Source: Bradyrhizobium sp. Arg816 (lineage in GTDB: Bacteria > Pseudomonadota > Alphaproteobacteria > Rhizobiales > Xanthobacteraceae). Taken from it: 43,513 nucleotides of DNA. This document shows, in pieces, positions 15,973 to 24,880 of this stretch. The position numbers and the translations under genes were made by a program. The stretch spans positions 1-43,513 of the forward strand of contig NZ_JAPRAQ010000042.1 in the NCBI RefSeq assembly GCF_029989365.1, read 5' to 3'. Numbering within the stretch: position 1 is the first letter of the stretch; each line of letters opens with the position of its first letter. Under the pieces are notes generated by a model. It had not been told where the DNA came from and made no database searches. It was given only the letters and a program-made list of their open reading frames with translations.

Positions 15973-17424
15973 TCACTGATGGCGAGCTCCGGCCGATGCT
16001 CGGCTATTGATTGTTACCCACTCATTGTCACGGCGGCGTTGTACCGACGAGGGAATGCGCATGGCTTCGCGGTACTTCGCGACCGTGCGGCGGGCAATAT
16101 CAATTCCTGAGGCGCGTAAGCGTTCCACGATGGTGTCATCCGACAGGATCGCCGACGGCGCTTCCGAATCGATCAGCTGCTTGATGTGGTGGCGCACGGC
16201 CTCGGCGGAATGCGCCTCGCCGCCGTCGGCGGAGGCGATCGAGGCCGTGAAGAAATATTTCAACTCGAATGTGCCGCGATTTGTCGCCATGTACTTGTTG
16301 GCGGTGACGCGCGACACCGTGGATTCATGCATCTGGATGGCGTCGGCAACGGCCTTCAGATTCAGCGGCCGCAGGTGCGCCACGCCGTGGGTGAAGAAAC
16401 CGTCCTGCTGGCGAACGATTTCCGTCGCAACTTTCAGGATGGTGCGGGCGCGCTGATCGAGCGCGCGCACCAGCCAGGTCGCGTTCTGGAGCGCGTCGGT
16501 GAAATAGGACTTGTCGCCGTCCTTGCCGACCTTCTTCGAGAGTTGCGAATAATAGGTCTGGTTGACCAGCACGCGCGGCAAGGTGTCGCTGTTGAGCTCG
16601 ACATGCCAGCCGCTATCCGGGCCCGGGCGGACATAGACGTCGGGCATCATGGTCTGGAGCCGCGCCGAGCCGAACTTCATGCCGGGCTTGGGATTGAGGC
16701 GGCGGATCTCGCCGATCATGTCGGCGATGTCCTCGTCGTCGACGCCGCAGAGCTTGCGCAACGACGCGATGTCGCGCTTCGCGAGCAGATCGAGGTGCTC
16801 GACGAGGGCCTGCATCGCAGGATCGTAGCGGTCGAGCTCGCGGAGCTGGATCGCCAGGCATTCGCTCAAATTGCGCGCGCAGACGCCGGGCGGATCGAAT
16901 TTTTGCAGCACGGCAAGGACGGCATCGACGTCGGCTTGCGATGCGCCAAGGCGCTCGGCGGCCTGGCCGAGATCGGGCGGCAGGTAGCCGGCTTCGTCGA
17001 CGAGGTCGATCAGGTACTGCCCGATCATTCGCTGCGTGGGTGCGGTGACGGCGACCGAGAGCTGCTCGGCGAGATAGTCCAACAATGTTGTCTCGGCTGC
17101 GACAAAAGCTTCAAGATTGTAGTCTTCGTCACCTGAGGCGCCCCCGCCCCATTCGGTATAGGTGGTCGGCGCCGGGTCCTGCGCGTTGCGCGCGGCCGCT
17201 TCGGCCGGCTGTTCGGCGCTGACCTGATCAACCTCAGTCGGGGATTCGACGCCTGCTGTATCGCCACTGGCGCGCTCGAGCAGAGGATTGCGCTCGAGCT
17301 CCTCCTCCACGAAGGTCGTGAGATCGAGATGGGACAATTGCAGCAGCTTAATCGCCTGCATCAATTGCGGCGACATGATCAACGACTGCGAATGCCGGAA
17401 CTCTAATCTCTGTGTGAGCGCCAT
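15973..17424 (-). CDS. rpoN: RNA polymerase sigma-54 factor
   Basis: This 483-residue sigma-54 directs RNA polymerase to -24/-12 promoters, which in rhizobia serve nitrogen fixation and nitrogen-control genes with NifA or NtrC. Region I is intact (FRHSQSLIMSPQLMQAIKLLQLS, with LERNPLLE). An acidic region II follows (about 50-110), then the core-binding domain. The RpoN box ARRTVAKYRE sits at about 444-453. The length fits the symbiotic copy rpoN1 of Bradyrhizobium japonicum, known to be under FixK2 control. A FixK2-like box lies 67-80 bp upstream. The translation start has no strong Shine-Dalgarno, but the conserved N-terminus fixes it. Confidence 0.95.
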   Translation of the reverse strand: MALTQRLEFRHSQSLIMSPQLMQAIKLLQLSHLDLTTFVEEELERNPLLERASGDTAGVESPTEVDQVSAEQPAEAAARNAQDPAPTTYTEWGGGASGDEDYNLEAFVAAETTLLDYLAEQLSVAVTAPTQRMIGQYLIDLVDEAGYLPPDLGQAAERLGASQADVDAVLAVLQKFDPPGVCARNLSECLAIQLRELDRYDPAMQALVEHLDLLAKRDIASLRKLCGVDDEDIADMIGEIRRLNPKPGMKFGSARLQTMMPDVYVRPGPDSGWHVELNSDTLPRVLVNQTYYSQLSKKVGKDGDKSYFTDALQNATWLVRALDQRARTILKVATEIVRQQDGFFTHGVAHLRPLNLKAVADAIQMHESTVSRVTANKYMATNRGTFELKYFFTASIASADGGEAHSAEAVRHHIKQLIDSEAPSAILSDDTIVERLRASGIDIARRTVAKYREAMRIPSSVQRRRDNEWVTINSRASAGARHQ

Positions 17425-17490
17425 GAAGCGAGAACCAATACTGAACTTAGCCGCGTTTTGCTCATCTAGTCAGGAGCTGATCCACGCGCC

Positions 17491-17504
17491 TTGATGTCGC
17501 GCAA
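17491..17504 (-). promoter_or_regulatory. FixK2-type box upstream of rpoN
   Basis: TTGATGTCGCGCAA fits the 14-bp FixK2 pattern TTG(A/C)-N6-(T/G)CAA on both strands. Its centre is about 73 bp upstream of the rpoN start codon. In Bradyrhizobium, rpoN1 is induced at low oxygen through FixLJ-FixK2, so the site fits known biology. Confidence 0.65.
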
Positions 17505-18286
17505 AAGCAGATTCGAGGTGCGATTTCTGGCGCGAACGACTGGAAGGACGGCAGATCTTATCGGGACTTCCCTACCGAGAGCCTATGTGCGCGCCACCAC
17601 TTGGGAACTAGATATTAGCTGCGGCACTGTGACTCGAGCGCATGAGCTAGCCCAGCGTGCTTCGGGATGGCGATAATCCTGCAGACCGCGAACGGTCAGT
17701 ACGGCAGAGGTCCTCAGAATTACCCTAGAGCGACTACAATATTGCAAGATGAGCTCGCCACCAGGAAGTAGCGCGGCATACTTGTTTCGAATATCCTGAA
17801 AGTCGCTTCCAACAGGCGCTTGCGTCTGCTTGGCATTGACACCAAAACTGATCATCATGCCGACGGGGACGGAATGCCGCACGAGCGGAAATTGGGGCTG
17901 ATCGAGTGCGCGAGCCTTCGCGTAGATCACTTCAAACATTAGCGTCGGGTTTCTAACATTGCTTGCGAAAGCGATTGCAAAAGAGCCTGCCACTCGCACG
18001 GCTGATCATGAATGCAGGGCAGGCATAGTCCTTGCTGAAGCCACCCGGACGACGAAGATGCGGATGTGCTGCGAGCCCATATCCTTGGTGTTGTCGCTGG
18101 GCGGGGGTCGTCCGGGCGGCTCGGCTAAAAGGAGAAAGACCTTGGTGAACACAGTCGTACAGGCTTTGGCTCTTCTGTTGAAGACGACAGCCGCGCTAAC
18201 GCAACAAGGCAGCGCGGATAGAAATTCAAGCTGCGGAACAAGGCAGCACACCGAAACCGTTTCACCACCACTACCGCGAGTCTCCA
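17505..18286. other. Spacer upstream of rpoN
   Basis: No recognised gene. A minus-strand frame (17583-17999, 138 codons) contains a plausible stretch around FGVNAKQTQAPVGSDFQDIR and could be a small unknown gene or a relic. I do not call it because no motif or ribosome site supports it. Confidence 0.3.
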
Positions 18287-18672
18287 ATGGATAAAGTTCT
18301 CAGTGACGCCAAGACTGTTCAGCTTGTTTTTCACAACGGCGGCCGCACACCTTTTGATTTCGTGATGGATTTGTTACGGGAGAAATCCGGCGGGCATGAG
18401 CGTCACGCCTGCGCAGTGGCCATGCTCGACAGGGCAAGGTCTCCTGCGGTCCCTTTAAGTCGTCAGTCGCAAGGGTGCTTCTCGATAAGGCGCGGGAACG
18501 CATCCAGGCTGCGGGACATCCGCTGCAGATCACCAGCGAGCCAGCTGGCGAAACAGAGGCGCCTCATTCATCGGAAATGCAATTCAAATGGGCGATTGAT
18601 GCGCTTAGCTGGCATTTCGCGGATATCCCGCTGAACAAGCTGATGACAACGGTGCGCCTGTGTCCCGGCCAC
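18287..18672 (+). pseudogene. ClpS-like adaptor, frameshifted and truncated
   Basis: The start reads TVQLVFHNGGRTPFDFVMDLL, matching the ClpS core in which the adaptor contacts N-end-rule substrates and the ClpA ATPase (usual pattern: V.L.NDD.TPMEFV). After AVAML the frame breaks near 18432. The next frame continues QGKVSCGPFKSSVARVLLDK and AGHPLQITSEPAG, the ClpS C-terminal half, so one base is missing. About 30 further residues (QFKWAIDALSWHFADIPL) follow before the sequence runs into transposase-like DNA on the other strand. The substrate-pocket pair ND is replaced by NG. It is very probably dead. Confidence 0.75.
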
Positions 18673-18980
18673 CGCTTCTGCAACCTTCGGGTTCTTGGTA
18701 AAGTGTGTCCGGTCCCAGACCGGATCGACTAGCAACAGTCCCACGAACCGGCGGTGCAAAAGATTGTAGTCCAGTTGCTCTGTATCTTCCCCCAATGGGC
18801 CATCCCGTCTGGTGGTGCCATCTTGCTTGAACAGAACGACGAATAGACGGTCCAGCGCGGCGCTACGTGACACCGGAACGATCGCGCGGCTGGCGATGAT
18901 CCTGTCGTCAGCTTCCCGGCGTCGTCGGCTAACCGGCGTATACCGGCGAATGCGGTGACCCCCGCCAGTTGCACCCCAGT
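18673..18980 (-). pseudogene. Transposase relic, IS5/IS1182-like
   Basis: The minus strand reads EQLDYNLLHRRFVGLLLVDP and then VWDRTHFTKN, the conserved N-terminal block of IS1182-type transposases (usual MEQLDYNLLFRWFVGL). Further upstream, in another frame, IRRLADDAGKL resembles the start of the same proteins. Frames change at least once and the catalytic part is absent. The relic abuts, and probably truncated, the ClpS-like gene. Confidence 0.65.
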
Positions 18981-19363
18981 GACACGATCTTACGCCTTTG
19001 TCAGAAAGACTGTCCGGGCATAATTACGGCTCGCAGACAGGGTATCGCGAGATCGCTCTGTCGGGGAGAGGGTCAGTGGAAGCGCTACCAGCACCTGTGG
19101 AGTCAGCGCTGAGCATCGCCGCGTCTTTCTCTTGGATCCAGCAAGCGCGAAGTCGTCGGCCCACAAGGGGCCGGTGCAGGAGCTTGAAGTCTTTACCGTA
19201 ACTGGCGTGGGGAAGGCGGTTCGATTAGCTTTGGGGGCCAAGCCTGCTTCACGTCGGACTACAAACCTGACGCAGATCGATCAACTGGCGGATCTGGTAG
19301 CAGCCACGTTTGCGCTAGCTACGCCAAATTCTTGCCGCATGGCCTTGAGACTGGGCTGTTCGT
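18981..19363. other. Spacer
   Basis: About 380 bp without a supported gene; only short frames with no family pattern. Confidence 0.3.
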
Positions 19364-19615
19364 ATGAGCGTGCACAAACGAAGAAAGCGAAATCTCAGAG
19401 AGTTGCGGCGGGTAGAGCAGATTTGCCGGGCTGAAGCGGAGCGTGCCCACTTGGATCTCGAGCGCAGTGGGTTAATGAACATCGCAGAAGACTGCCAACG
19501 CGCGCCCGAGGAGAGCGAAAGGGCTTTGCGAATGTCGACATTGATCGGGCCGCTTGTGTGGACGTTCGGTCTTATGGCCTTGGCACTGTTCGTCGCGCTG
19601 TATCTTCCATGGTAG
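19364..19615 (+). CDS. Small protein with one C-terminal membrane helix
   Basis: The 83-residue protein has a charged N-terminal part (MSVHKRRKRNLRELRRVEQI), a helical acidic middle (AERAHLDLERSGLMNIAEDCQ) and a single hydrophobic segment at the end (LVWTFGLMALALFVALYLPW). That makes it a likely tail-anchored membrane protein. I do not recognise a family. No clear ribosome site precedes the ATG. The gene converges on the trehalose-6-phosphate synthase gene and their ends overlap by 44 bp. Confidence 0.4.
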   Translation: MSVHKRRKRNLRELRRVEQICRAEAERAHLDLERSGLMNIAEDCQRAPEESERALRMSTLIGPLVWTFGLMALALFVALYLPW

Positions 19616-21458
19616 GCCTTGTCGAACTCTGCAAGGTTGGCGTCGAGGCAATATCTTGTGAAGCCGGTGGCGCGGGAGAATCCCAGAGTCTGTCCTGTGT
19701 ATGCTTCAGCGGGGCCGCTAAAACCTCAAAGGCCGACTTCACGTCTGCGTAGGCAGCCTCCTTCAAGGCGGCGGCCGCGGGCTCGATCTCGTTATAGGCG
19801 GTCAGCGCCGCTGCATAATCTTGATGGAGCGGCATTTTGGCCTCGTTGGTCCAGCCGAGACCGAGATGGTGGAACTGATCAGCCGGAACGGTGATGCGGC
19901 TTTTATCCAGCTCCCGGAGGTAGTCAGCCGACCAGTCGTGGATAGTATAGGACTCGATCTTATCCATCATGGACCGCCAGCGCATGACACGCTCCTCCAG
20001 CGGCATGTTGGTCGCTTTCGAAATGGCGTCTGCAATCTCTTCGGGATTGTTTGGGTCAATCAGCAGCGCCTCGTCGTCACTGAAATCTTCAGCCGCCCCG
20101 GCAAACTTCGATAGTACCAGAACTCCGGGATCATTTGGGTCTTGGGCCGCGACGTACTCTTTCGCCACGAGATTCATGCCATCACGCAACGGCGTGACGA
20201 GACCTACATGTGCGGCGCGGTAGAGGCGCGCGAGTGCAGCCTGGCTGAACGAGTCATTCGTGTAGTGGATCGCCTTCCGCTCGTCCGTGCCATGCTCAGC
20301 ATTGACGAGGCTGATCGCATTCTCCACGTCCTCCTTGTACTTCTGATATTCGCCCACGTCCGCACGCGAGGACGGCGCGATCTGCAACAACGAGATGCTG
20401 CCAGGGTTCGCAGCTAAAACGTGGTTGAACGCTTGGACCCTCTTATCGATACCCTTCGTGTAGTCGAGACGGTCCACGCCGATCGCAAACTTGGAGCCCT
20501 CGAATTTCTCCAATAATGAAGAGAGTTTTTCTTCTTCTACGGGCGAAAGGTCTGCCGCAAGATACTCCGCGAACTGCTTGGGATCGATGCCGATCGGGAA
20601 TTGTTGGAGCCGCGTCTGGCCACGCTCCGTTGTCACGATGCCATCCTTGCTCTCCAGCCCGAAATAAACGCGCAGGCCAGCCAGAAAATTGTTGAGATCC
20701 CGGTTTGTTTGAAAGCCGAGCAGATCGTACTCCAGCATCATCTTCATAAGTTCGCGATGGTGGGGTACGCGTTCTATCATGTCGGGTGCCGGCCATGGCG
20801 TGTGCAGAAAAAAGCCGGTGGGCCGATCGATGCCGAGCCTATGCAGTTCAGCCGCGAGCGGAAGTAAATGATAGTCATGCACCCAGAATGCGTCGAGATC
20901 CCGGACGTCGAAGGCGGCTTGCGCTATAAACGCGTTGACATTTCGATAGCTGTCATAATCGCCTTCGGAGCCCGACATCCGCTGGCGCAGGGAGTGCAGC
21001 GCTGGCCACAGTGTCGAATTCGAAAAGCCGCGATAATAGCCGGGATAGTCCGCCTCTGGCAGGTCCAGCCTAGCTACGGCGCCCGCACCAGTTTTCACCA
21101 GCGGCAAGGGCTGCTCGGTCCCATCGCCGCGGGTATCCGAGGACCCCATCCAGAGTGCACCGGAACGTTCCACGACCGGCTCAAGGCCCGCCGCAAGCCC
21201 GCCGGTCTGGGGCTTATTAGGGTCGAAGGGGGCAACCCGATTCGAGATGACGACCAGCTTCATATCGGGCTGCCGGTTTACGGCGTCGAGGCGGTCCTCC
21301 GTGTCTCTTGAGACAACAGCAGCGGAAGGTCCTGCTCCTTCGTGTTGCCCTTGCTCCAGCGGCACGCCGTCCAGGTGCATGTCGAAGGCAGTCTGGCCTC
21401 CATCTTGCTCCGTAGCGCCCGAAGTTGCGGTGTCCAGCGCGTCATGGATTCGAACCAT
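19572..21458 (-). CDS. otsA: Trehalose-6-phosphate synthase with N- and C-terminal extensions
   Basis: The 628-residue protein contains a complete GT20 domain (about 66-530), which joins UDP-glucose and glucose-6-phosphate to trehalose-6-phosphate. Landmarks are KLVVISNRVAP, the GGLAAGL loop, WVHDYHLLPLA, VDRLDYTKGIDKR (Arg/Lys phosphate site) and RDGMNLVAKEYVA. E. coli OtsA has 474 residues. This protein has 65 extra N-terminal residues rich in small and polar residues and about 100 extra C-terminal ones. The long start (ATG 21458) has GGAG 7 bp upstream, whereas the internal Met66 has none, so the extension is probably real. A candidate tts box lies about 75 bp upstream. The protein may be an ordinary osmoprotection enzyme or a secreted effector like Ralstonia RipTPS. 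Confidence 0.9.
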   Translation of the reverse strand: MVRIHDALDTATSGATEQDGGQTAFDMHLDGVPLEQGQHEGAGPSAAVVSRDTEDRLDAVNRQPDMKLVVISNRVAPFDPNKPQTGGLAAGLEPVVERSGALWMGSSDTRGDGTEQPLPLVKTGAGAVARLDLPEADYPGYYRGFSNSTLWPALHSLRQRMSGSEGDYDSYRNVNAFIAQAAFDVRDLDAFWVHDYHLLPLAAELHRLGIDRPTGFFLHTPWPAPDMIERVPHHRELMKMMLEYDLLGFQTNRDLNNFLAGLRVYFGLESKDGIVTTERGQTRLQQFPIGIDPKQFAEYLAADLSPVEEEKLSSLLEKFEGSKFAIGVDRLDYTKGIDKRVQAFNHVLAANPGSISLLQIAPSSRADVGEYQKYKEDVENAISLVNAEHGTDERKAIHYTNDSFSQAALARLYRAAHVGLVTPLRDGMNLVAKEYVAAQDPNDPGVLVLSKFAGAAEDFSDDEALLIDPNNPEEIADAISKATNMPLEERVMRWRSMMDKIESYTIHDWSADYLRELDKSRITVPADQFHHLGLGWTNEAKMPLHQDYAAALTAYNEIEPAAAALKEAAYADVKSAFEVLAAPLKHTQDRLWDSPAPPASQDIASTPTLQSSTRPTMEDTARRTVPRP

Positions 21459-21532
21459 CTCGTAACTCCGTTTGACGAGGTTTCCGCTTGATGCATTCGC
21501 AAATCACCGAGATATCTCCACCATGCCAGACT

Positions 21533-21560
21533 GGCAGGTCCAGCTTTCTGAAAGCTGACC
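21533..21560 (-). promoter_or_regulatory. Candidate tts box upstream of otsA
   Basis: The minus strand reads GTCAGCTTTCAGAAAGCT, then GGACCTGCCA. The GTCAGCTT and GAAAGCT cores and the downstream CC of the TtsI-binding consensus are kept, with two mismatches in the TCG centre. It contains the near-perfect palindrome CAGCTTTCTGAAAGCTG. It lies about 75 bp before the otsA start, in the right orientation. Confidence 0.55.
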
Positions 21561-21832
21561 ATTCGCCGGGCCAGATAGCCGCATAGACGCCCTCCCATCG
21601 GTGGCCCGAAAGGCGCCGCGAGGCTTGCTGGCAGGGTGAATGCGCGGTTCGGCGAGAGTCGCGCTCAAATCGAATGGCAGGAAGCGAAGCGGCGGGCCTA
21701 TGATCTTGACGGCCATCGCACGTGGGCAAGCTTTCGTGATCCTCAATGACGAGCACGCTTGGGTCGAGCACGTTTTCATCAGCCAGGCAGACGGGGGCCC
21801 CGCGCAAGATGCCCAGGCGAGCCCGAAGAGAG
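21561..21832. other. Spacer between the otsA tts box and the IS5-family gene
   Basis: No supported gene. Short frames exist on both strands, without motifs. The IS5-family element's left end must lie near 21830, but I could not define its inverted repeat with confidence. Confidence 0.3.
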
Positions 21833-22601
21833 TTAGGCCGTAGACTCATAAGTGCGGAGCCACAGACGCATTGAGGCGAGTTGAACCATCGCGAGGAAGT
21901 TTTCGGCGAGTTTGTCGTAACGGGTGGCGATGCGCCGGAAGTGTTTGAGCTTGCTGAAGAAGCGTTCGACCAGATTACGCTCGCGATAGAGCCGCTTGCT
22001 GAAGCATGGCTTCCATTTGCGATTGGATTTGGCTGGGATGTTGGGCACTGCGTTCTGGGCGTGGATCAGGTCGCGGATGCCATCGGCATCGTAGGCTTTG
22101 TCGGCCAGAACGATGGTGCGCGGATCGAGGCGGTCGAGCAGGCCATATGCGGCTGGCGCGTCATGTGCCTGCCCAGCAGTCAGGCCGAGCCGGATCGGGA
22201 GGCCCTGGGCATCGACGACGGCATGGATTTTGGTCGTGAGACCACCTCGGGAGAGCGACCGAGACAACGATCTCGATCCCCCTTTTTGCCGTCGCAGCCT
22301 GCTGATGCGCCCGGATAGAAGTGCTGTCGATCATCTGGATTTCGCCGTCGTGCGCGACGGATATGGCATCCATTAGCCGGTCCCACACACCTGCTTTCCG
22401 CCATCGCACGAAACGGTTGTAGCAGGTGGTGCGCGGCCCGTATCGCTCAGGCAGGTCACGCCACGGTGCACCAGACCGAAGCACCCAGAAGATGCCGTTC
22501 AGCACTCGTCGATCATCGACACGGGCCACGCCTCGCGGCTTGTTGGGTAGAAGCGGCGCGATGACGCGCCATTCGAAGTCGGTCAAATCGTATCGGCTCA
22601 T
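21833..22601 (-). pseudogene. IS5-family (IS427 group) transposase, frameshifted
   Basis: The first frame (from 22601) reads MSRYDLTDFEWRVIAPLLP, then WRDLPERYGPRTTCYNRFVR and the catalytic IDSTSIRAHQQAATAK. A slippery run (AAAAAGGGGG) allows the -1 shift typical of this IS5 subgroup, giving KKGDRDRCLGRS. A second, unprogrammed shift near 22255 is then needed to reach RGGLTTKIHAVVDAQG, LADKAYDAD and the C-terminal RNLVERFFSKLK. The conserved joint reads GRSRGGLTTKIH in intact relatives, so one extra base has broken this copy. Confidence 0.8.
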
Positions 22602-22659
22602 GCCGATACTGAATCAGCATACGTCCCGATATGAAAGCCACCGGTCGCCGGTTAGGCGT

Positions 22660-22917
22660 TCAAGCCGGTCGATCGGTCGCATCAAGCTCTCTTGCCGGCA
22701 CGTACTCAGTTACAAAACCTTCCTGCCACCCGGTGGCTCCGAGCGTGACAGGGTAGATATTGAATCCTTCGGGAAAGTCTCGAAATCCTGGCTGATCGCG
22801 CAAACGGCCAATGGCTTCGGACGCATCGGTTTCAGTCGCGTAGATGCCAATATGCAGTTCTGTATCCTCGCGATCTGGATACTCGCGCTCGAACCAAAGA
22901 TCATAAACTACCGTCAT
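22660..22917 (-). CDS. Small DUF7336-like protein
   Basis: This 85-residue soluble protein begins MTVVYDLWFEREY and carries EDTELHIGIYATETDASEAI, GRLRDQPGFRDFPEGFNI and TGWQEGFVTEY. This is the pattern of a widespread small family (DUF7336-like) of unknown function whose members resemble immunity or accessory proteins in size. The ATG at 22917 is preferred over an in-frame TTG upstream. It sits alone next to a transposase relic. Confidence 0.65.
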   Translation of the reverse strand: MTVVYDLWFEREYPDREDTELHIGIYATETDASEAIGRLRDQPGFRDFPEGFNIYPVTLGATGWQEGFVTEYVPARELDATDRPA

Positions 22918-23934
22918 GGCATCCAATCTACCCGATGGCCCCCGACCGTGACAATCATATCCGCGCCAAACAGTCCTTGATTTACGGGTTCACGGCCTAG
23001 CCCGCCGCGCGATGATAAGCCGCGCCCGAGCGCAAATACAACACGTCCGCGCAAAACTAGGAATTCGCGCCCGCAGCATGATAGCAACCAATGGCCTGAA
23101 CCGATCCCGGCCAGATCTGTCGCCCTCATCACGATCTGTCCAAGTTTGCGGGAGCGCGATCTGAGTTGCGATCGCTACAGTTGCGTTCAGTTCGTCGATA
23201 ATTTGATGGCCAGCTACCCTTCTCACCGGCCACGAGGCCACATACGGCGCTCTGTCCGATATTTGCTCATTTGACGCCCGGATTGCGCGCGCTTCAGCTA
23301 TCCTTTTCGACGCGGTCCTGTCGCTGCAGGCGCGTTCACTTGTTCTCACACCGCAATGCCCCGTGCAAAATGGCGATCATTCTGGCCGACATGCCTAAAA
23401 TCGTCTCTTTCAATGAGTGCTGTCGTAGTGAGCGCTGCTAGGGACGTCGCGGTTGCGGTTTTCTGTATTGTTCAAAACATTGATTGTTTCAGACGCGACA
23501 AATGGGGGCCGGAAACCTGAGGGCGTGGGAAGACCTACGTTGTTTTCTCACACAAAGATGCTCGATTGCATTGGCATGCCGGTTGCTTTCATCTGCGATG
23601 AAATCACTTTTGACCTGATGCTCAGTAGGACCGGATGAAGTATTAAGATGAGACACTTCATCAATGGCGAAGATCTTCCGATGCGGGTATCAAACCGCGA
23701 GCCCTCATCGGGAACTCTATCATCTATCGAGCTTCGCTTTGTCGGCCAGAAGCCGACTATCAGGGGGCTCGCAACGAATGGCGGTCCTCAACTAGATGAG
23801 GCACACCAGGGTGAGACGTTATGCTTTAGGCGGATCGTTTGCGTCACTATTAGTCCTAGCTGACGCCGTGCATTGGCGAGATGCCGAGCCGGGATTGTTG
23901 GAATTAAGCACCGGCCTTGCATTGGCGGTCGCAG
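22918..23934. other. Gene-poor stretch
   Basis: About 1 kb with no supported gene. Two short plus-strand frames at 23453-23638 and 23648-23863 have no family pattern. They are followed by a gene of equally uncertain status at 23935. Confidence 0.3.
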
Positions 23935-24234
23935 ATGGTCAATGAGCTGATGCAGGACGATTGGGATCTAGAGAAATTAGTCAGGCAAAAGGACGAGCTG
24001 AAGGTCAAGCTGCTTCATGCACAGTCGGTTGTTGCCGAATGTAAGGCAGGATTGGCGGACTTGGAGAGGAGGCTTGAGCGTCGAGCAGTCTCATCGACTT
24101 TCGATGAACGCCACCGCAACTCTTCGGCAAACAATTCAATACGTAACGCACGATCACGCAAGTCAGGAAGCGTCGATGTTCCTGTTGACCAGAATACTGC
24201 CGTGGCGTTCTCGAGTCGATCATGGGACCGTTGA
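23935..24234 (+). CDS. Hypothetical protein with a short coiled-coil
   Basis: The first 50 residues (NELMQDDWDLEKLVRQKDEL, then VVAECKAGLADLERRLERR) form a convincing charged helix or coiled-coil. The rest is Ser/Arg/Asn-rich and probably disordered. I recognise no family and see no ribosome site. It could be a small real gene or the start of a decayed one. Confidence 0.3.
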   Translation: MVNELMQDDWDLEKLVRQKDELKVKLLHAQSVVAECKAGLADLERRLERRAVSSTFDERHRNSSANNSIRNARSRKSGSVDVPVDQNTAVAFSSRSWDR

Positions 24235-24816
24235 AATCTGCCGCCACGCACGTTAAGAGCGACAAGTGTTCCCACCGATCTGGGCGGAGAATCTCGAGAC
24301 TCGGTTTCAGAATCGGGCGGGCAAACCGAGTGTTCTGCCTTTAGGCTCGGCTTTTTGGTGATTGCGGTTTGCATTGGCTAGCGGGATTGGCGCGGAGTAA
24401 CGCCAAAGGCGGGAGGCCGCGCCTTTGACTCCAGCCTCCCGTCTCGGGGCTGCTCACGCAGAGTTCCTGGATTGAATGTCATTAGCTCTCCACCTTCACC
24501 CAGGGCCAGTTCGGTCGTTTTGTTTGTCTCCTGGGCGTTCAAATTCCGGTAAGCCTGCCTGGACGGGGCGTGCTCAACATTGCACGGTCCGCTATGGCGC
24601 GTGGGCGCTAGGCATACGATGGCCCCGGCGGTGCTGATCGCAGACGTCGACCTTGCCTGTCCGGCATCGCGTGGATGATGACGAGAGCTGGCTGACTATG
24701 TCCGGAAAGCGGTCACAATGCGCCCCGCGAGAGAGCGGGTAGTGGCAGTCAGTCGTTCGTGAGACATCAGGCAGGAGGTTCCCGGTGCGAATGCAATCTA
24801 GTGCGGCTGTAAACTC
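24235..24816. other. Spacer upstream of the repeat effector
   Basis: About 580 bp without a supported gene. A minus-strand frame at 24592-24909 shows no family pattern and overlaps the tts box. Confidence 0.3.
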
Positions 24817-24846
24817 GTCAGCTTCTCGAAAGCTTCTCCGGGTACC
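24817..24846 (+). promoter_or_regulatory. tts box upstream of the repeat effector
   Basis: GTCAGCTTCTCGAAAGCT followed by TCTCCGGGTACC matches the core of the TtsI-binding tts box without mismatch. It is the best tts box on the plus strand here and lies 35 bp before the effector start, placing that gene under type III secretion control. Confidence 0.85.
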
Positions 24847-24880
24847 GAGCAATCCAACTGATCCCGGACGAGAGGCTGAT

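Noticed and set aside
16186..17136. Long plus-strand open frame of 316 codons
   Set aside because: It lies antisense to rpoN, has no family motif and a composition typical of a shadow frame in GC-rich coding DNA.
18907..18936. GTCAGCTTCCCGGCG as a possible tts box
   Set aside because: Only the first eight bases fit; the TCGAAAGC centre is absent and it lies in a transposase relic.
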